Below, one piece after another: positions 48,161 through 61,739 of a stretch of 64,000 nt of DNA. The stretch comes from Annona cherimola (lineage: Eukaryota > Streptophyta > Magnoliopsida > Magnoliales > Annonaceae): NCBI GenBank assembly GCA_030490835.1, contig CM059971.1, forward strand, positions 39,542,012-39,606,011, given 5' to 3'. How positions within the stretch are numbered: the first letter of the stretch is position 1; each line of letters opens with the position of its first letter. Below the pieces are notes generated by a model. That model was not told where the DNA came from. It did not search any database and saw only the letters and a program-made list of their open reading frames with translations. The position numbers and the translations under genes are program-made.

Positions 48161-50987
48161 TATTCGCAATCTCACCACAAGTGCACGGGTCGTAGATTGT
48201 AGTATATAAATTATCGATCCACAGGGAATTCAGGACTATAAACTTTGCTTTTAAACGCTTTCATGTCGAATATGGAGAGAATATAGCAAATAAAATAGAA
48301 AAGTGGGAAGAAAATATACTTAATAAAAGGGAAAGGAAATAAACAAAATGGGAAGAGAAAATTGCTAATTAGAATAAAGTAAAGAAATCGAGAGTGTGAG
48401 TACCTAGGGTCTAGGATTTCACATGCGTCTTTTGCAACGAGTAGTGGTATAATAATTTAATCTGGATATTATTTGTTAAAGGAGAACAAACCTTAATTTA
48501 TCCTTGCACATTCTCTCGAAACCTACAAGGCGTACCCTAATTTTCTTAATCACCTATTCTCATGGGATTAAGTTAATTAGAATCCATTAAATTTTATGGT
48601 TTTTTCATGGAATTCCTCATGGTCATCATGCTTATTCTCGTGGTCTTAGATTTTCAGGTTTAATATCTTAATTATCGTATATTAGATTTTCACCTCTCGG
48701 TTCTATAACCTAATATATGGGAATCATTGCCAAAGTGCAGGCCTTCACACCAAGCAAGCATTAAATCATAAGATATTAAATTAACAACAATATCCATCGT
48801 AAATAAATTAAAAACCACACCATTCTTCATTGTACACACGCTACATCCTAAACCCTAGATTTAGGGCTTAGCCGAGCATGTTTAAGTCCAAAATAAAAAT
48901 AAAATTCAAATCCATCTTAAACAAGCTGAAAATTAAAAAGGGAAAAGATAGAAAAGCTTATTGGTTTGAAGCCTCGATGGTGTGTCGGCCACTCCACGCA
49001 ACTCGCCGATCCACCTTTTTCGCGTGCTCTCCACCTTGCTCTTTCTCTTTCTCTCTCCAATTTCTACCCGTATTTCTCTGCTGCTGCTCGTCGGAATTTT
49101 CTGCTCCTGGAATTCTTTGATGGAATTCTTTATGCTGCTCATTGAAATTTTTTGCTTCGGCACGCCTCCTGCTGCCTGACCAAATCTCCTCTTATATAGC
49201 CGTTTATGTGGGGTCCATATGCAGCTACTGAATTTTGAAGGCTTGATCACATGAATTGCTAGCTATTAGTGGGGTCCACTGGAAACATTGCTGCTGGATC
49301 ACGTACATGCTGCTAATTTTTTTAATGCATGAAAAAATGCTACGTGAATGAAAATGGGCAGCTGAATAAATGCATTGTTTGTGAGTATTGCAATGGGTAT
49401 TATTAAATGGACGTGGAGTCATGAATGCTGTTCACGTGCATTTCATGCTTTGATATATATTGCTGCTAGATGCGTGAATTTCATGGTGGGCCACACTAAA
49501 ATTTTGCTTGACGTGATCAGCTGGTTGGATCGGTTGATTCGGTGGACAGCTGGTTGCTGGTTACATGATGGGTAGCTAATGGGGTCCACTAAATGAATGA
49601 GTTGCTGAATTTTTATGTGAATGGCTGGATCACGTGATGGGCAGCTAGTTGTGGATGGATGCTTGAAAATAAGTGGGCAGCTGGACGTGATTGTTATTGG
49701 ATATTAGTGGGGTCCATTAAATGGACAACTTACGTAATTTTGGATGGCTTGATCACGTTATTTTCTGGTGGGGTCCATCAATATAAATGGCTGCTGTTGC
49801 TTTGATATTTTAAAAATCTGGTTGGGCACATTGATGGATGTTGCATTTATTTGTGGGCCACAATTGGAATGGACAATTTTTCTTGCCTTGAATTAATATC
49901 TAGATTTTTTTTTCAACTGAATGGACGGATGGGGCAATTGCTTGGACGGTTGGGATTGGACCATGAATGGTTGTATGCAGAAATTAAAATGGACGGCTTT
50001 GAATGGCTAGATCTTTGCTGCTGATCACAGAAATGGACGGCCAAGATGAGCTGATGGGATTGGATCGTTGCTGATTTGTGGGGTCCATTATAAATGACTG
50101 CTGCTGCTTGATCACGTGCTCTAGCTGCTGCATCTTAATGGGTAGCATGGGGTCCATCAATCCACATGAATGGCAATGGATTGAATTAATGGGTTGCTGA
50201 TTTTTGAATGTAACGTGAATTGTTGCTGCTTTGGATGATATGTGGGGCCCGCTGCTTGATGCTGAATTTTTGATGGACGGTGTGGGCAGCTTGGATTTTA
50301 TATTGCTGGAATTAATATATGTTGTAATGGCTGGTCACGTGAATGTTGTTGGAGAAATGGGCAGCTGGATTATCTTATGGGGCCCATGGTTTGGATCTCT
50401 TGGGCGACAAGGGTTTCTAATTGGCTTGGAGAGATTGGACAACCTAATGTACGGGTTGGCAATTTCTGGTTTGCATCGGCTGAAATCTTATTTAGATGAT
50501 GTGGATTGCTGATTATTTGCACACCAAATTTTTAAGTTTGATCAAAGTTTGGACGGTTGCAAATTATGGCTTGGATGCTGAGATTAAAATGGACGGCTGG
50601 ATTTAATTTGCTGTTAAGAATTTGGACGTTTGAAATAATGAATGGTTGAAAATTTCTGGACGCGATCAAGCCGCACGTTTTCTGGTGGGGCCCACTTATG
50701 GAATTTGTTTTCCTGCATAAAAAAATGTTTAGATCATTAATTCGTCAAATCATTAGTGGGTTATTATTATAAAAATTATTTCAAGCCCATTTAATTTTAT
50801 GGCAACAAATAAAATGTAATTTCAAGCGAAAAGATTAAAAAATTATTTAGATTGCTTGAAATTAATATTTAATACCCAAAAGTTGTAAAACCACATTTTA
50901 AACCAAATTTCATATTAATTTCAATTAATTACCTACCAAATTGGTATAAAATGTCCACAAAAATATGTTATTAATTTCCACTTATCA
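48161..50987 (-). mobile_element. Family-E solo LTR, 2.8 kb, G-box rich
   Basis: Ends are TATTCGCAATCTCACC...TTTCCACTTATCA, with perfect CCCTC duplications at 48156-48160 and 50988-50992. It is homologous in reverse to 58212-60670. On the minus strand the final segment carries CCTGTGGATCGATAA and GTGCACTTG.GGTGAGATTGCGAATA, a U5-like end common in gypsy LTRs. Positions 49200-50700 are packed with the words 'GGGGTCCA', 'GATCACGTGA', 'GGACGG' and 'GCTGCTG'. Open frames such as 50231-50512 come from these words. Confidence 0.85.
49200..50700. promoter_or_regulatory. Cluster of CACGTG / CACGT motifs in an LTR
   Basis: Many copies of ACGT-core motifs occur, several as full CACGTG G-boxes inside TCACGTGA or GATCACGTG (for example near 49436, 49634, 50114 and 50340). 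They lie upstream of the U5-like end on the LTR's inferred strand. G-boxes are known binding sites of plant bZIP and bHLH factors; activity here is inference. Confidence 0.5.
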
Positions 50988-52767
50988 CCCTCAAGCATTT
51001 GCAAAACATCATTTGCATCACAAAGGTCTTACCTACCCATTTATTCATCATTTCCTCCCCTTTACCCTCATTAGGCATTTCATCGAACACATAATAAGCA
51101 TTACATAGAAATCATGCCCAAATCACTCAAAATTCATGGGATTCCACCCAACACATCAAAATATCATATAAAATCACTTCTAACAACTTTCATTTCATCA
51201 TTTACACGCATTTCCATCAAAATTCCCAAATTCTAACCTCCCAAGATCTCTACACAAGTTCTAAATCATGAAAATCTAACCAAATCATTCTACAAAAGTC
51301 GATACCCATAAAAAACATTAAATCACGTTATTTGCAACCCAACTTCATCATTTATTTCAAAACAAAATAGCTTACTTACCTTAAATTCATTTTTCTCAAA
51401 GGATCTCCAAAATCTCCAAAGCTCCAAGCTTTCCTTCTTGATCCATCAAGTTTTCTTGATACAAAATCACGTTTAATCAAGCACTTTTGAGTGAGTTTTC
51501 ATGGAGGTAGAGGCCTAGGGTCGTGAGGAGGAAGAAAGGAAAGAAATGACATGGAAACGGTCAGTTCGGACCCTCCCTGATTAAAACAACATCTCACATG
51601 GTTTGAACCGTGTGGGCTTATAAATGGCCTGATTTCAGCTATATTTTACCATTTTACCTATAAATTTGTCTAGACAACTCTGACTAAGACAATTTTTTTG
51701 GAGTTAGATTTTTAATTTCATGTACTATCTCTCCACAAAATATAAGCTCAAAATTCCATTATCACAAAATATGGCATGCATTTTACTATGCAATTTTACT
51801 GATAACTTTCGCCTATTCACAACACACATGACTATCATGCAAAAATGTGTCCAAATACTAAACCAATCATTCATACACATATATTATCATCATGATATCA
51901 CATTCATTTCATTCATTTACTCAAAACATATCTTATATAAAATTTGACTCGTTAACTCAACTCTTTAGCCATTTTGCCTTTACGATGGATCTTATTAGCC
52001 CAAATCACATATCTCACCACCATTGCCTCCAAAATCACTTTTCACACATCACACATATATCCAACATCTCATCCATGCTTGAAACTATCTTGTTCCTTGT
52101 CATTTCTAAAATTTCACCTATTAAGTTCATTACTTACCAAATTTTCACTATTAATCTCAAATGACTCCATTATCAAAATTATCATACCAAATTCATTTCT
52201 GAATATCACAAACACATTCCAATCATGACTACTATCATTCTTAGGAAAATCATAGCTCTTATCAATGATCCTTGATCGTTTTTATTATCACAATTCTTTT
52301 GGGCTTAACTATGTAATTAGATTCATTTCCATCATTCATCCAAATTTATTATTCAAATATCACCTACAACCATATACATCCATTCCAAACATGCTAGGTA
52401 TCTTACCCATGCCTAAGCACATTTTAAAATGAATCAATTCTAAATAATGCCCTTTTCTAGTTTAAAATCCACATACGATGGTCAAATCTCAAATATTTGT
52501 CATTCAATCAAATCAAGGGTTCTTACATATCCAAAATCATCTAACAAATACGTGTAAATCCATTCCAAGCTTCCATCAAACTATTTTTTTAAAATTTTCC
52601 CATCAATTTCTCAATAACTAGAGTTGCACGTTCACCATAACTCGTGTAATCTTTCAATATTCAACATTTGGCTCATCAAAATTCTACTATCTTTTCACCT
52701 CTCAGGCTATACTATATATATTACCATATATTTACATAGTTGCGAGTACTTAGGGTATTACATAACC

Positions 52768-53239
52768 TAACTTCTTTTTAAGTACAGAGGCATCTGGTTC
52801 ACGTGACTTAAAAGGATTCTCCAAGGAATAATCTATTATGTATGATGTCATTAACCTTAATATTTGTAACATGAGTCTAAAAGGGTGATTCTTAGGAGTT
52901 GAATTGCTAATTGTCATAAAGAAAATTTGTGTCCCAAAAAATACACTTGTAGACCTGAGAAATCCTCAAGTGTGAAGACATCCTGCCTCTGAATAATATT
53001 CACTCAAGGAACAACACTATTCAACTTATCAAAGCATAAATCCCAAACTAAATTAGTAAAAAGTCATGAACATTCATAATTTTACATAAGCATCTAAAAG
53101 CCTAAGCTTGCTTCAGTCACTAAAGTTTAGTCCATTCATATCCTTTAGCCGAAGTTATAATATATGAAAGAGTATTGGTGTTTGTTTGTAATTGACCCTG
53201 ACGCTCCTTGTTATCATTCGAGCTCTCCACCATAACTCA
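52768..53239 (+). other. Tat-like element leader, no gene seen
   Basis: AT-rich DNA between the outer family-D LTR and the gag remnant. No domain or repeat is recognised. Confidence 0.35.
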
Positions 53240-54660
53240 AAAAAAGAGTAGGTCAATGAAAGATCAAAGCCCTGTGTTCACCAGATTAAGAATAGCCAGA
53301 ATGGAGCTCAAAAAATCCTCACATCTCAAGGATTGGGACCAACAATTTAAACAAGCAGTAGAAGCTTATGAGTAGTAATGGAAAGATGGCTAAAAAAATT
53401 AAAAGAAGCACTTTAAAAATAAGCCAATCATTGATAGGAGGTAAAATACAATACCACAACCATTGTGTTCATAGAACCTAAACACAAAAATTAGATGAGG
53501 CATAGTAGGAGTCTACCCACAAGTCAAAAAATGACCATTATGAAGAAGTAGTCTTAAAGCAAGGCTACAAAGAAATTCAAGAAATCAAGAGGCAATTTTA
53601 AAACCAACTAAGAGAAATGGAGGAAAAGATCCAACACCATCAAGGAAAGAGACTGCCCTCCACAAAGATTGAAGATTCGTATCCCTTTCTTGATACAAAA
53701 CTACCAGAGAAATTTGAAATAACAACCTTACTCATATATGAAGGGAATTCTTGTCCAAGTGCTTATCTCAAAGCCTTTTGTGACATCATATACCCCTTGG
53801 TAAAGAATGAAGAAGCCCTAATAATGTTGTTCCAGCAGAGCATAAAGAAAGACACACTTGAATGGTATATGGCACTTGATTGTTATCTAATCAAGACATG
53901 GAAGCAACTCTCATTGGCCTTCATAGATCAATTTCATACAAATTAAATGTTGCTCCTAAAAGGGAAGATTTAGAAGCCTTGAAGCAAAAGGTGACAAGAC
54001 ATTCTTAGAGTATGTCACCAGATGGTAAGCATTAGCAGCAAAAATGAAAAATCCTCTTCCCTTAAATGAGCAGATTTCTATTATTTTCAACTTTGCTCAT
54101 CCTGATATTTCATTTCACATCCTTACGTTAGCTTCATGCAACTTCTCGAAGCTGGGGACCAAGTAGAAGCCAAGATCAGACATGGAATTATATCCTCATG
54201 GCCATACCAAGGAAGCATAGCTAGAAGAAAGCAAGAGGCCAAAAAATGCCATGGAATTGGCAACAAACTAACCTCAAAGAAGATGCAAAGAGACTTCATG
54301 CCGCAAGCTAAATCCTATACTAACATCCTCAACTTACTCATTCAAAGAATATGCTTTCACCCTTAGCTCCAAAACCTTCACCAAACCCCTCCCTAAAAAT
54401 GACCAAGAAAATGAGTTCTACGCCTATCATCAAGGAAGGGGCCACTCAACAAAGAGATGTTTTACTATCAAATATGCCATCCAAAATCTAATAGATGAAG
54501 AAAAATTAAAATCTTGCGAAACACACACGAAGATGTGATTCAGAATCACTACCCACACATGAAGAGCAGGAAATTCTAACACCATGACAATAATTTTTAT
54601 TGTTGCAAAAAGGAAGTTTACCAAAATAACTCATGATATATGCATGATTACACTTCAGTA
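53240..54660 (+). pseudogene. Ty3/gypsy (Tat-like) gag pseudogene
   Basis: Gag would form the particle coat of a Ty3/gypsy element. The start reads MKDQSPVFTRL near 53250. The retrotransposon-gag core lies at 53680-53945 (LPEKFEI, then LFQQSIKKDTLEWYMAL, then TWKQLSLAFIDQF). After a stop at 53944 the homologous frame continues with at least two frameshifts and several stops ('FLEYVTRW', 'NFAHPDISFHIL'). At about 54418-54485 comes YHQGRGHSTKRC followed by 'AIQNLIDEEK', the Tat-type zinc-knuckle region. Its upstream Cys appears replaced by Tyr. A family-C LTR interrupts at 54673. Confidence 0.75.
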
Positions 54661-55539
54661 AGCTAAACAAGATGTGGTGCCCCAACCCGAGTGTCACAAC
54701 ATAAGCCTTACTCCGGGATTGTTAATTAATTGATAAAAGTGAGTAGGATTATTGCCATGTCACATGGAGGGTTCAGTTGATAAATATCCATTTATAATTT
54801 ACTTCTTAGGAGTTTATCTCATAGTCCATAGTAATTTTTATATCAATTTGCCTATCCAGGCTATCATCAAGCCCTGATATACACATTTAACATTAAATTC
54901 CTACACATCATGCTCCATTATATATCATAAAATTTCATGGCATTCATATCATATCATAATATATATTCATCATCTGTCAATAAAAGTTTTTTTCATCATT
55001 CCAACTTACACCACAGTGTAAATAACATAAATCGCAACAAGTTGCAAACATTCAACTCATAATACATTTTTCATCATATAAATGTATCCATAAAAATATA
55101 TGAATTCGTAATTCTTCATTTAAACTTGAGCTCCCCCTTGGTAGCCATCCTTGCACCTGCCTTAGAGTTTGGAAAACAAATCGTGAGTGTAACTCAGTAA
55201 GCTGCATAGTTTTCAAGTAATTCATTTTTCAGGCAAAATTTTCATTTAAAGAAATATCTTTAAAATCAACATCATACCCACGCGTGGGTATATCATGGAA
55301 ATACAACATCATACCCATCACAGGTACATCATGAATAATGTAATGCATTATTATCATTAAAAACATGAACATCATGTGATGGTACACTAGCTAAGCGACC
55401 ATCTGTTATCATGTTCCCATCTTAGGGAGGGTGCCGCCGGCCTTTGGCCTATCTTAGTGATTTGGTCACACTAGAGGGGGACAATCGGTCCGCTTATACC
55501 TCTAAACTGGACCTAGTACCTTGTGCACCATTAACATCA

Positions 55540-55598
55540 ACATGAACATAGACATAGACATGGACATAAACATGGACATAAACATGGACATAGACATG
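55540..55598. repeat. Hexanucleotide ACATGG/ACATAR microsatellite
   Basis: About nine consecutive six-base units alternate ACATAG, ACATGG and ACATAA. Lies in the family-C LTR. Confidence 0.9.
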
Positions 55599-58211
55599 CT
55601 AGCATGATTTTCATAAATAAATATTTGAGCCATAATTTCATAATATCATTAAATAAGACATTGTACAAGTCCATTTGCAAAAGTTATAGAGATGACCATC
55701 CTTAAATAATTACAAAAGCATTTAAACATCCATTTGTAAGATTATTCAAAACATTTAAATAGCAATTTGCAACATAATTTCAATATTTTTATGAAAGCAA
55801 GTTTTCAAAATTTGCTTGCTTACCTAAATTTACTTCAATTTACTTCGTCAACTTTTCTTTGCCTTTGCCTACACACATAAGAATGACATTGCATTCATAA
55901 GCATAATTCCATATGCTTGCACATAATATAGTTTTCCAACCCACATGATTTCCATTAACTTACGTAACCCATTTGTTTTTCAAGTTGGGTGTTTATTTTC
56001 CTATCCATACAACGATATAACTTGTGCACCCTATCATCTATTCTTTTCATTTTTAATACCTTTATTTAGGGAAAATTTTCAAGCTTATTATAACCTTTCA
56101 TTTAACTCAACATATGGAAGTTCATTACTTCACATTCATCATCTAACATCCATTCTTTACATTTCTCACATTGGTGCTCACTTTAGACACATACTTATGA
56201 GTTAGGGCTTTATATATTAATACTAAATTTTTGAGATTTCTTAATTTTATCAAAACAGCCCCTTCTTTTCACTTTTTACCGTATTTCCTTCATTTTTTCA
56301 TTTTAGCAATTCATATTTAGTCATTTCTCATCCTTGCCACCTATACCCTTCATGTGCACCCTCTTAGTTATGCATATATTATGTGTTACTCAAAATTTTT
56401 TAAAACTGAAACTTGCCCTACATTTTGGCTTAATTAAAACACTTAATTAGCACATAATTTAAGGTATAATCATAAGATTAAAATCCTTAATTACAAAGTT
56501 CCAAAATAGCAACTTTTCCATCTTGTTTTCCCACATTAAATGTCCATATTAACATGTGTCCCATAAACAGATTTTTATATTTTTAATTTCAGCCCTTGGA
56601 CATCTCCTTTTTGCTCCATATTTAGGATATCTTCATGAATTCAGAGTCCATAAATCAAGTTACCCAAAATAGAAACTTTCCATTCATTCCTTATCACCCT
56701 TGGATGTCCACGCCTCATGTCCAACAAAAACAGATTTTTGAATTTATTTCCAGCCCTATGTTGGACGTCCCTTCCACCTTAAATTTAGGGTATTTTACTC
56801 TTTAAATCATACACATATTATTTTATTTAGTTCAAGCACAAATTCCACCTCAAAAGTGTAGAATTTCCATCAAATTGTCAAGTCTATGTTTCATCCTTCT
56901 AAGGCCCATAAATCAAGCTTAGTTCAACATATATTAATTATGAAAATATTTAACATATTCCAAACATATCATATGCTCAAAATAGCAACTTAAATGGGAA
57001 ATTTTCAAAAATTTCAGGATGATATTCCTAGGATAATTAACCCTAAAGTCATATATATCATGCTTAAAAGCTTGAGTTGAATCTTCTAACTCACTTAGCA
57101 TTTAGAAACCTTATTAAAAGCTTCTTAAATCATCATTTAGGGTTCATAAATAAATCACTTTATGACCCATGAATGGAGCTAAAAAAACTTAGAAATTAAC
57201 AACCCAAACTTAGTTGGATACCTACGTGAACTTGTGTAGTTTCACTCAAACTTGTCAAGCTTGGATTTGCTCCTCTCCTCCTCTTTTTCTCCACTCTTCC
57301 TTCCGTTTTCCCTCTATTTTCCCTTTCTTAGGGATGTTCATGTTGCTGGAGTTAAAATTTTTTTCACCACACACAAGCTGTCCACTTGAAACCGTCCCTA
57401 TCTCTCTCTCTCTTGTTTATATATTGCTGCCCTTTTTATTTTTTATTTCCATCCCATTTGAGGTTTAGATAATTCCATATTTATACCATTGCTGTTGGCA
57501 TAATTATCTCCATGATTTTTATTTTTTACAGATTTTTAAAAGCAAAAATCTGCTCCACTCTTACCCTTGGACGTCCCCCCTTGCCACTCCTTGTTTTGGC
57601 ATTTTGTGCCTACACCAAATTGCCCTATCTTGAGCCATTAATCTCATAGGATATTGCTGAAATTTTTACCCTCAAAATCTAAAATTTTGAATTATCAAAA
57701 ATGGGTAAAAAATCCACATCATCTCAAGCTACACCTTTGACTTTTCCATTAATGACATGTCTCCCTTTTTGAAGACAAGTCAACTGATTTTGTCCTTTTG
57801 TGATTAAGTATTTTCCATAATAATTATCTTAATCAAACTCATCCATATGATAATCCATATCATTTTAACCATTCATGAAAAATTTCATCTTAAATGACCT
57901 TTCTAGCGTAAGTTATGGTCATTTGAAATTGTCTTTTTGATTTGGATCAAATTAAATAATTATCACCCTAATTAAAACAAAATTTTCAATCCATTCCATC
58001 CATAAGGTAAAAGCACATCATCATGTGCTTACCCTTCAAATTTCACGTTAGTTCGCCTTATAGGCGTCAAGTTATGAATTTTTTAACATTAAACACATCA
58101 ATCCCATAATTATCATCATAATTATCATCAATTAAATCATAATATATGAAATAATTATTTATGACATATCTTCATTCCCTAAACCTCTTTGGGAATGACC
58201 ATAATTGAAAT

Positions 58212-60670
58212 TGATAAGTGGAAATTAATAACATATTTTATAGACATTTTATACCAATTTGGTGGGTAATTAATTGAAATTAATATGAAATTTGGTTAAA
58301 ATGTGGTTTTGCAACTTTTGGGTATTAAATATTAATTTCAAGCAATTTAAACAATTTTTATAATCTTTTGGCTTGAAATTACATTTTATTTGTTGCCATG
58401 AATTAATCGTGCTTGAAATAAATTTTTTTATAATAATAACCCACTAATGAGTTTGACGAATTAATGATTTAAAATTTTTTTATGCAGGAAACCAAATTAC
58501 ACAAAGTGGGTCCCACAATCTGGACCGTTGATTTCCTATGCCAGTTGTCGTCCAAATCAACAGAAAATTAACGGCCGGGATTTCTTTTATCCAGCAAAAT
58601 TGCATGCGGGGCCCACCAAGCATCCAGACCGTTAATCAGATCCAAGTAATTCAAGTCCAGAAATTCTAAATTTCTATCCATCCAGAAATCCCAATCGTCC
58701 ATCTCTCCATGATCGTCCACATACAGGCATTAATTAGTGTCGTCCCTCCATGTTGCTAAATTAATGCATCCATCCACACATTCACGTGATCAACCAAGTT
58801 GCCCATTTATCATGCAATGGACCCCACAAATAATGCATTCACGTGAGCATTAATCCAGCTGCCCATTTATCATGCAATGGACCCCACAAACAATGCATTC
58901 ACGTGAGCATTAATCCAACTGCCCATTATTTAAAAAATGTCCACACCGTCCATACCCATTGCAACCATTCACATGAACAGCATTCATGTTGTGGACGCCA
59001 CCGAATGCAGCAATGCACCACCGCTCATCCATGCATTAAATCTGGCGATCCAAATTTTATTGTGGCCCACCATGAAATTCACGCATCCAGCAGCAATATA
59101 TCAAAGCATTCAAGTTGTCCACCATGAAATGCATGTGAACAACATTCATGCTGTGGACCCCATGCCCATTCATCATGCAACATCCAGCATGTGATGTCCA
59201 AAAATGCAGCAGCCCATCATCACTGTCCAAATTAGTGGCTGGAAATTCCAGCAATGTAAATCCAGCCATCCATCTCTAAGCTTCTACCGTTCACAACATC
59301 CAGCCGTCCAAAATCAGCAGTTGCCCATTTAGTGGACCCCACAAAATGCAACATTCACGTGATCAATATTTGAATGCATCTAACCGTCCAGAAATTCTAG
59401 CAGAATTTCATGTGTCGCCCACCAGTATTTTAGCCCATCATCACCGTCCAGAAATTGCAACCGCCCATGCAAATTTTCTAAGCCTTGATTTGAATATCCA
59501 GCCATCCATTTCCAATTTAATCAAGCCATCCATTCATGTGCCCATCATTTAAAAGCAAGCAATGTCCACACTGTCCATGTATCAAATACCCAACACCAAA
59601 TGCATTCATGTGAGCATTTTAAAATTCAGCTACCCATTAATTCACCAAATGTAATTCACGTGAGCAAGCATTCATGCTATGGACCCCACATAACGTAGAT
59701 GGACGGCTATAACAGGAGAATTAGTCAGGTAGCAAACGTGGGCTCCGAAGCAGAGAAATATGGGCAAAAATTTGAGAGAGAAAAAGAAAGAGCAAGGTAG
59801 AGAGCACATGCAAGAGGCGGACTAGCGAGTTGCGTGGAGCGGCCAACACACCATCAGGGCTTCAATCCAATAAGCTTTTCTATCTTTTTCCTTTTAAATT
59901 TTAATTTCCTTGTTTAAGATGGATTTGAATTTGAATTTTATTTTGGACTTAAACATGCTTGGCTAAGCCCTAAATCTAGGGTTTAGGACATAGCATGTGT
60001 ACAATGTAGTGTGGTGTGAATTTTTAATTTATTTATGATGAATATTGTTGTTAATTTAATATCTTGTGATTTTTATGCTTGCTTTGTACATGGGCCCATA
60101 CTTTGGCATGATTCTATATATTAGGTAATGGAACCGAGAGGTGGAAACCTAATATACGATAATCAAGATATTAAACCCTAAAATCTAAGACCATGCGAAT
60201 AGGCATAACGACCTTGAGGAATTTCATAAACAAACCACAAACTTAATGGATTCTAATTAACTTAATCCCATGAGAATAGGTGGTTAAGAAAATTAGGGGA
60301 CACCTTGTAGGTTTCGAGAGAAGGTGCAAGGATAAATTAAGGTTTGTTCTCCTTTAACAAACAATATCTAGATTAAATTATTATACCACTATTCGTTGCA
60401 AAAGACGCATGTGAAATCCTAGACCGTAGGTACTCGCACTCTCATTTTCTCTAATCGTTCTAAATTGAAATTTTCTCTTCCCATTTTGTTTATTTCCTTT
60501 CCCTTTTATTTACTATATTTTCTTTCCATTTTTTATTTCATTTGCTACATTCTCTCCATATCCAACACGAAAGCGTTTAAAAGCAAAACTTATAGTCCCG
60601 AATTCCCCGTGGATCGATAATTTATATACTACAATCTACGACCCGTGCACTTGCGGTGAGATTGCGAACA
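58212..60670 (+). mobile_element. Family-E LTR, 2.5 kb, sense orientation
   Basis: It starts TGATAAGTGGAAATTAA and ends CACTTGCGGTGAGATTGCGAACA, matching 48161-50987 in reverse. Flanks are GAAAT on the left and ATCAT on the right, so no clean duplication is visible. The host on both sides is family-C LTR. A near-exact 60-bp tandem duplication ('GCTGCCCATTTATCATGCAATG...') begins near 58799 and 58859. CACGTGA motifs recur at about 58783, 58840, 58900, 59356 and 59658. Confidence 0.75.
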
Positions 60671-60805
60671 ATCATAACTCTAATTTAATCATCTTTCTTA
60701 ACCAATGACCTTAAAATCAATCAATCGATTGAATAATACAATAAATCAAATTTAAATGCCTAAATTACATGTATGGTCCTAAATGGGTCTTGGTATCACA
60801 CAAGA

Positions 60806-61085
60806 TATAGTTGTATTACAAGGGGCACTTCCCCAACATTTCAATAAGCATCAACAAATGTCTAGCCAAGATTCTGTCTTATTACTTTCTATAAATAATT
60901 TGAAGATTTGTTTGACTCTATAAGATCAAATAGTTCTGGTAGCAAGATTAGGAAATCCACATGACTCACATAAAGTTCCATGGGAATATCCTCCATGGAC
61001 GAGAATAGGCAACATCTATCATAATGGACGAGTTTTAAATGTGCTAATATGTTTGGTGCATTGATTTTTCGTTAAAATTTTCAAA
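60806..61085. other. Unrecognised AT-rich DNA
   Basis: By position this should continue the Tat-like element interrupted at 54672, but I recognise no gag or pol motif. No repeat is seen. Confidence 0.3.
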
Positions 61086-61087
61086 AT

Positions 61088-61345
61088 AAGGTATCACAGA
61101 TCAAGTTGACTCGACTTAAGTCAAGGCGATTCCCAAGTCGACTCAGTGATCGACTTCAAGTGCCATTTTTTGGACAACGTGAGGATGCAAAAGCAAGAGA
61201 AGTTGAAACCCAAGTCGACTCTAGGCTATCAAAGATAAATCTAAAGAACCAAAGTCGCATCCTAAGTTGGCTCCACCATGCGACTTAGGTGAAGTCTCAT
61301 ATCAAGTTGATTTAAGTACATGACTTGATGTCAAGAAATTCAAAA
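61088..61345 (+). repeat. Diverged AAGTCGACT repeat, family-F related
   Basis: It contains 'CCAAGTCGACTCAG', 'GATCGACTTCAAG' and 'CCCAAGTCGACTCTAGG', as in the family-F LTRs, then a tail of 'CAAGAATTGAA' words. It looks like a degraded family-F LTR part on the same strand as 62024. No boundaries were found. Confidence 0.5.
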
Positions 61346-61739
61346 CTTCAAGAATTGAACTCAAATATCAAGAAATAGAGTTCAAAGCATGAAGAATTGA
61401 AGACTATAAGACTTGAACCAAAGGAAACTACATTTTGAAGACCACACAAAAATCAGAGAATGAAAATCACAGACATGATATAAAAATCCTTTACATCCAT
61501 TATTGTAAGTATTCAGAAAATCAGAGAAAGAAAAATAGAAAGATGAAGAGAAAACTGGTTTTCGGCAGTTTCCACCAACAGGGATGAATCTTCTCTTCAA
61601 TCCGTGCTTCGATCGAGTTCTTTTCCTTCTCTCCGGTGTCTATTCCGTCTGGGCTCTCTCTCCTTGCACGCAAATCTCTAGGTTCCACTTATAATATTCA
61701 ATTTGCGCAACACACGTACAAAAATCTGCGCGTACGGAT

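Larger units (their letters stand above)
9863..52762 (-). mobile_element. Old family-D solo LTR, split by all nested insertions
   Basis: The outer ends are CGTAGTGCCCTGCC (a decayed TGTA...) at 9863 and ...TTAGGGTATTACA at 52762. They are flanked by the perfect 5-bp duplication TAACC (9858-9862 and 52763-52767). The left part (9863-10812) carries 'CGGCAGCATCTCC' and 'AACTCAGTAAGTAGG'. The right part (47640-48160 and 50993-52762) carries 'CATGTCCATTAAGGG', the donor-like 'CTTACTTACCTTAAA' (reverse complement) and the terminus. This is the motif order of the intact family-D LTRs at 16130 and 45884. The gypsy element 10813-47634, a fold-back MITE and an E-family LTR lie inside it. Strand follows the splice-donor direction in family D. 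Confidence 0.7.
54673..60800 (-). mobile_element. Family-C solo LTR, ~3.7 kb, split by a family-E LTR
   Basis: Ends are TGTGGTGCCCC...CTTGGTATCACA, with perfect CAAGA duplications at 54668-54672 and 60801-60805. Motifs follow the family order: TTCAGTTGATAAAT-type end, 'AACTCAGTAAGC' near 55195, 'GGGAGGGTGCC' near 55433, 'TTGGATGTCCACGCC' near 56700, and 'GAACCCTAAATGATGATT' (reverse complement) near 57135. The terminal hairpin is decayed here (near 54747). A (ACATGG/ACATA)n microsatellite is at 55540-55598. Confidence 0.85.

Noticed and set aside
50231..50512. 93-residue frame MDDMWGPLLDAEF...
   Set aside because: It lies inside an LTR made of repeated short words and has no domain; length is within chance expectation there.
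58212..60670. A TSD for the family-E LTR at this position
   Set aside because: Flanks GAAAT and ATCAT do not match and shifting the borders breaks the TG start; it is therefore not counted among the eleven clean solo LTRs.
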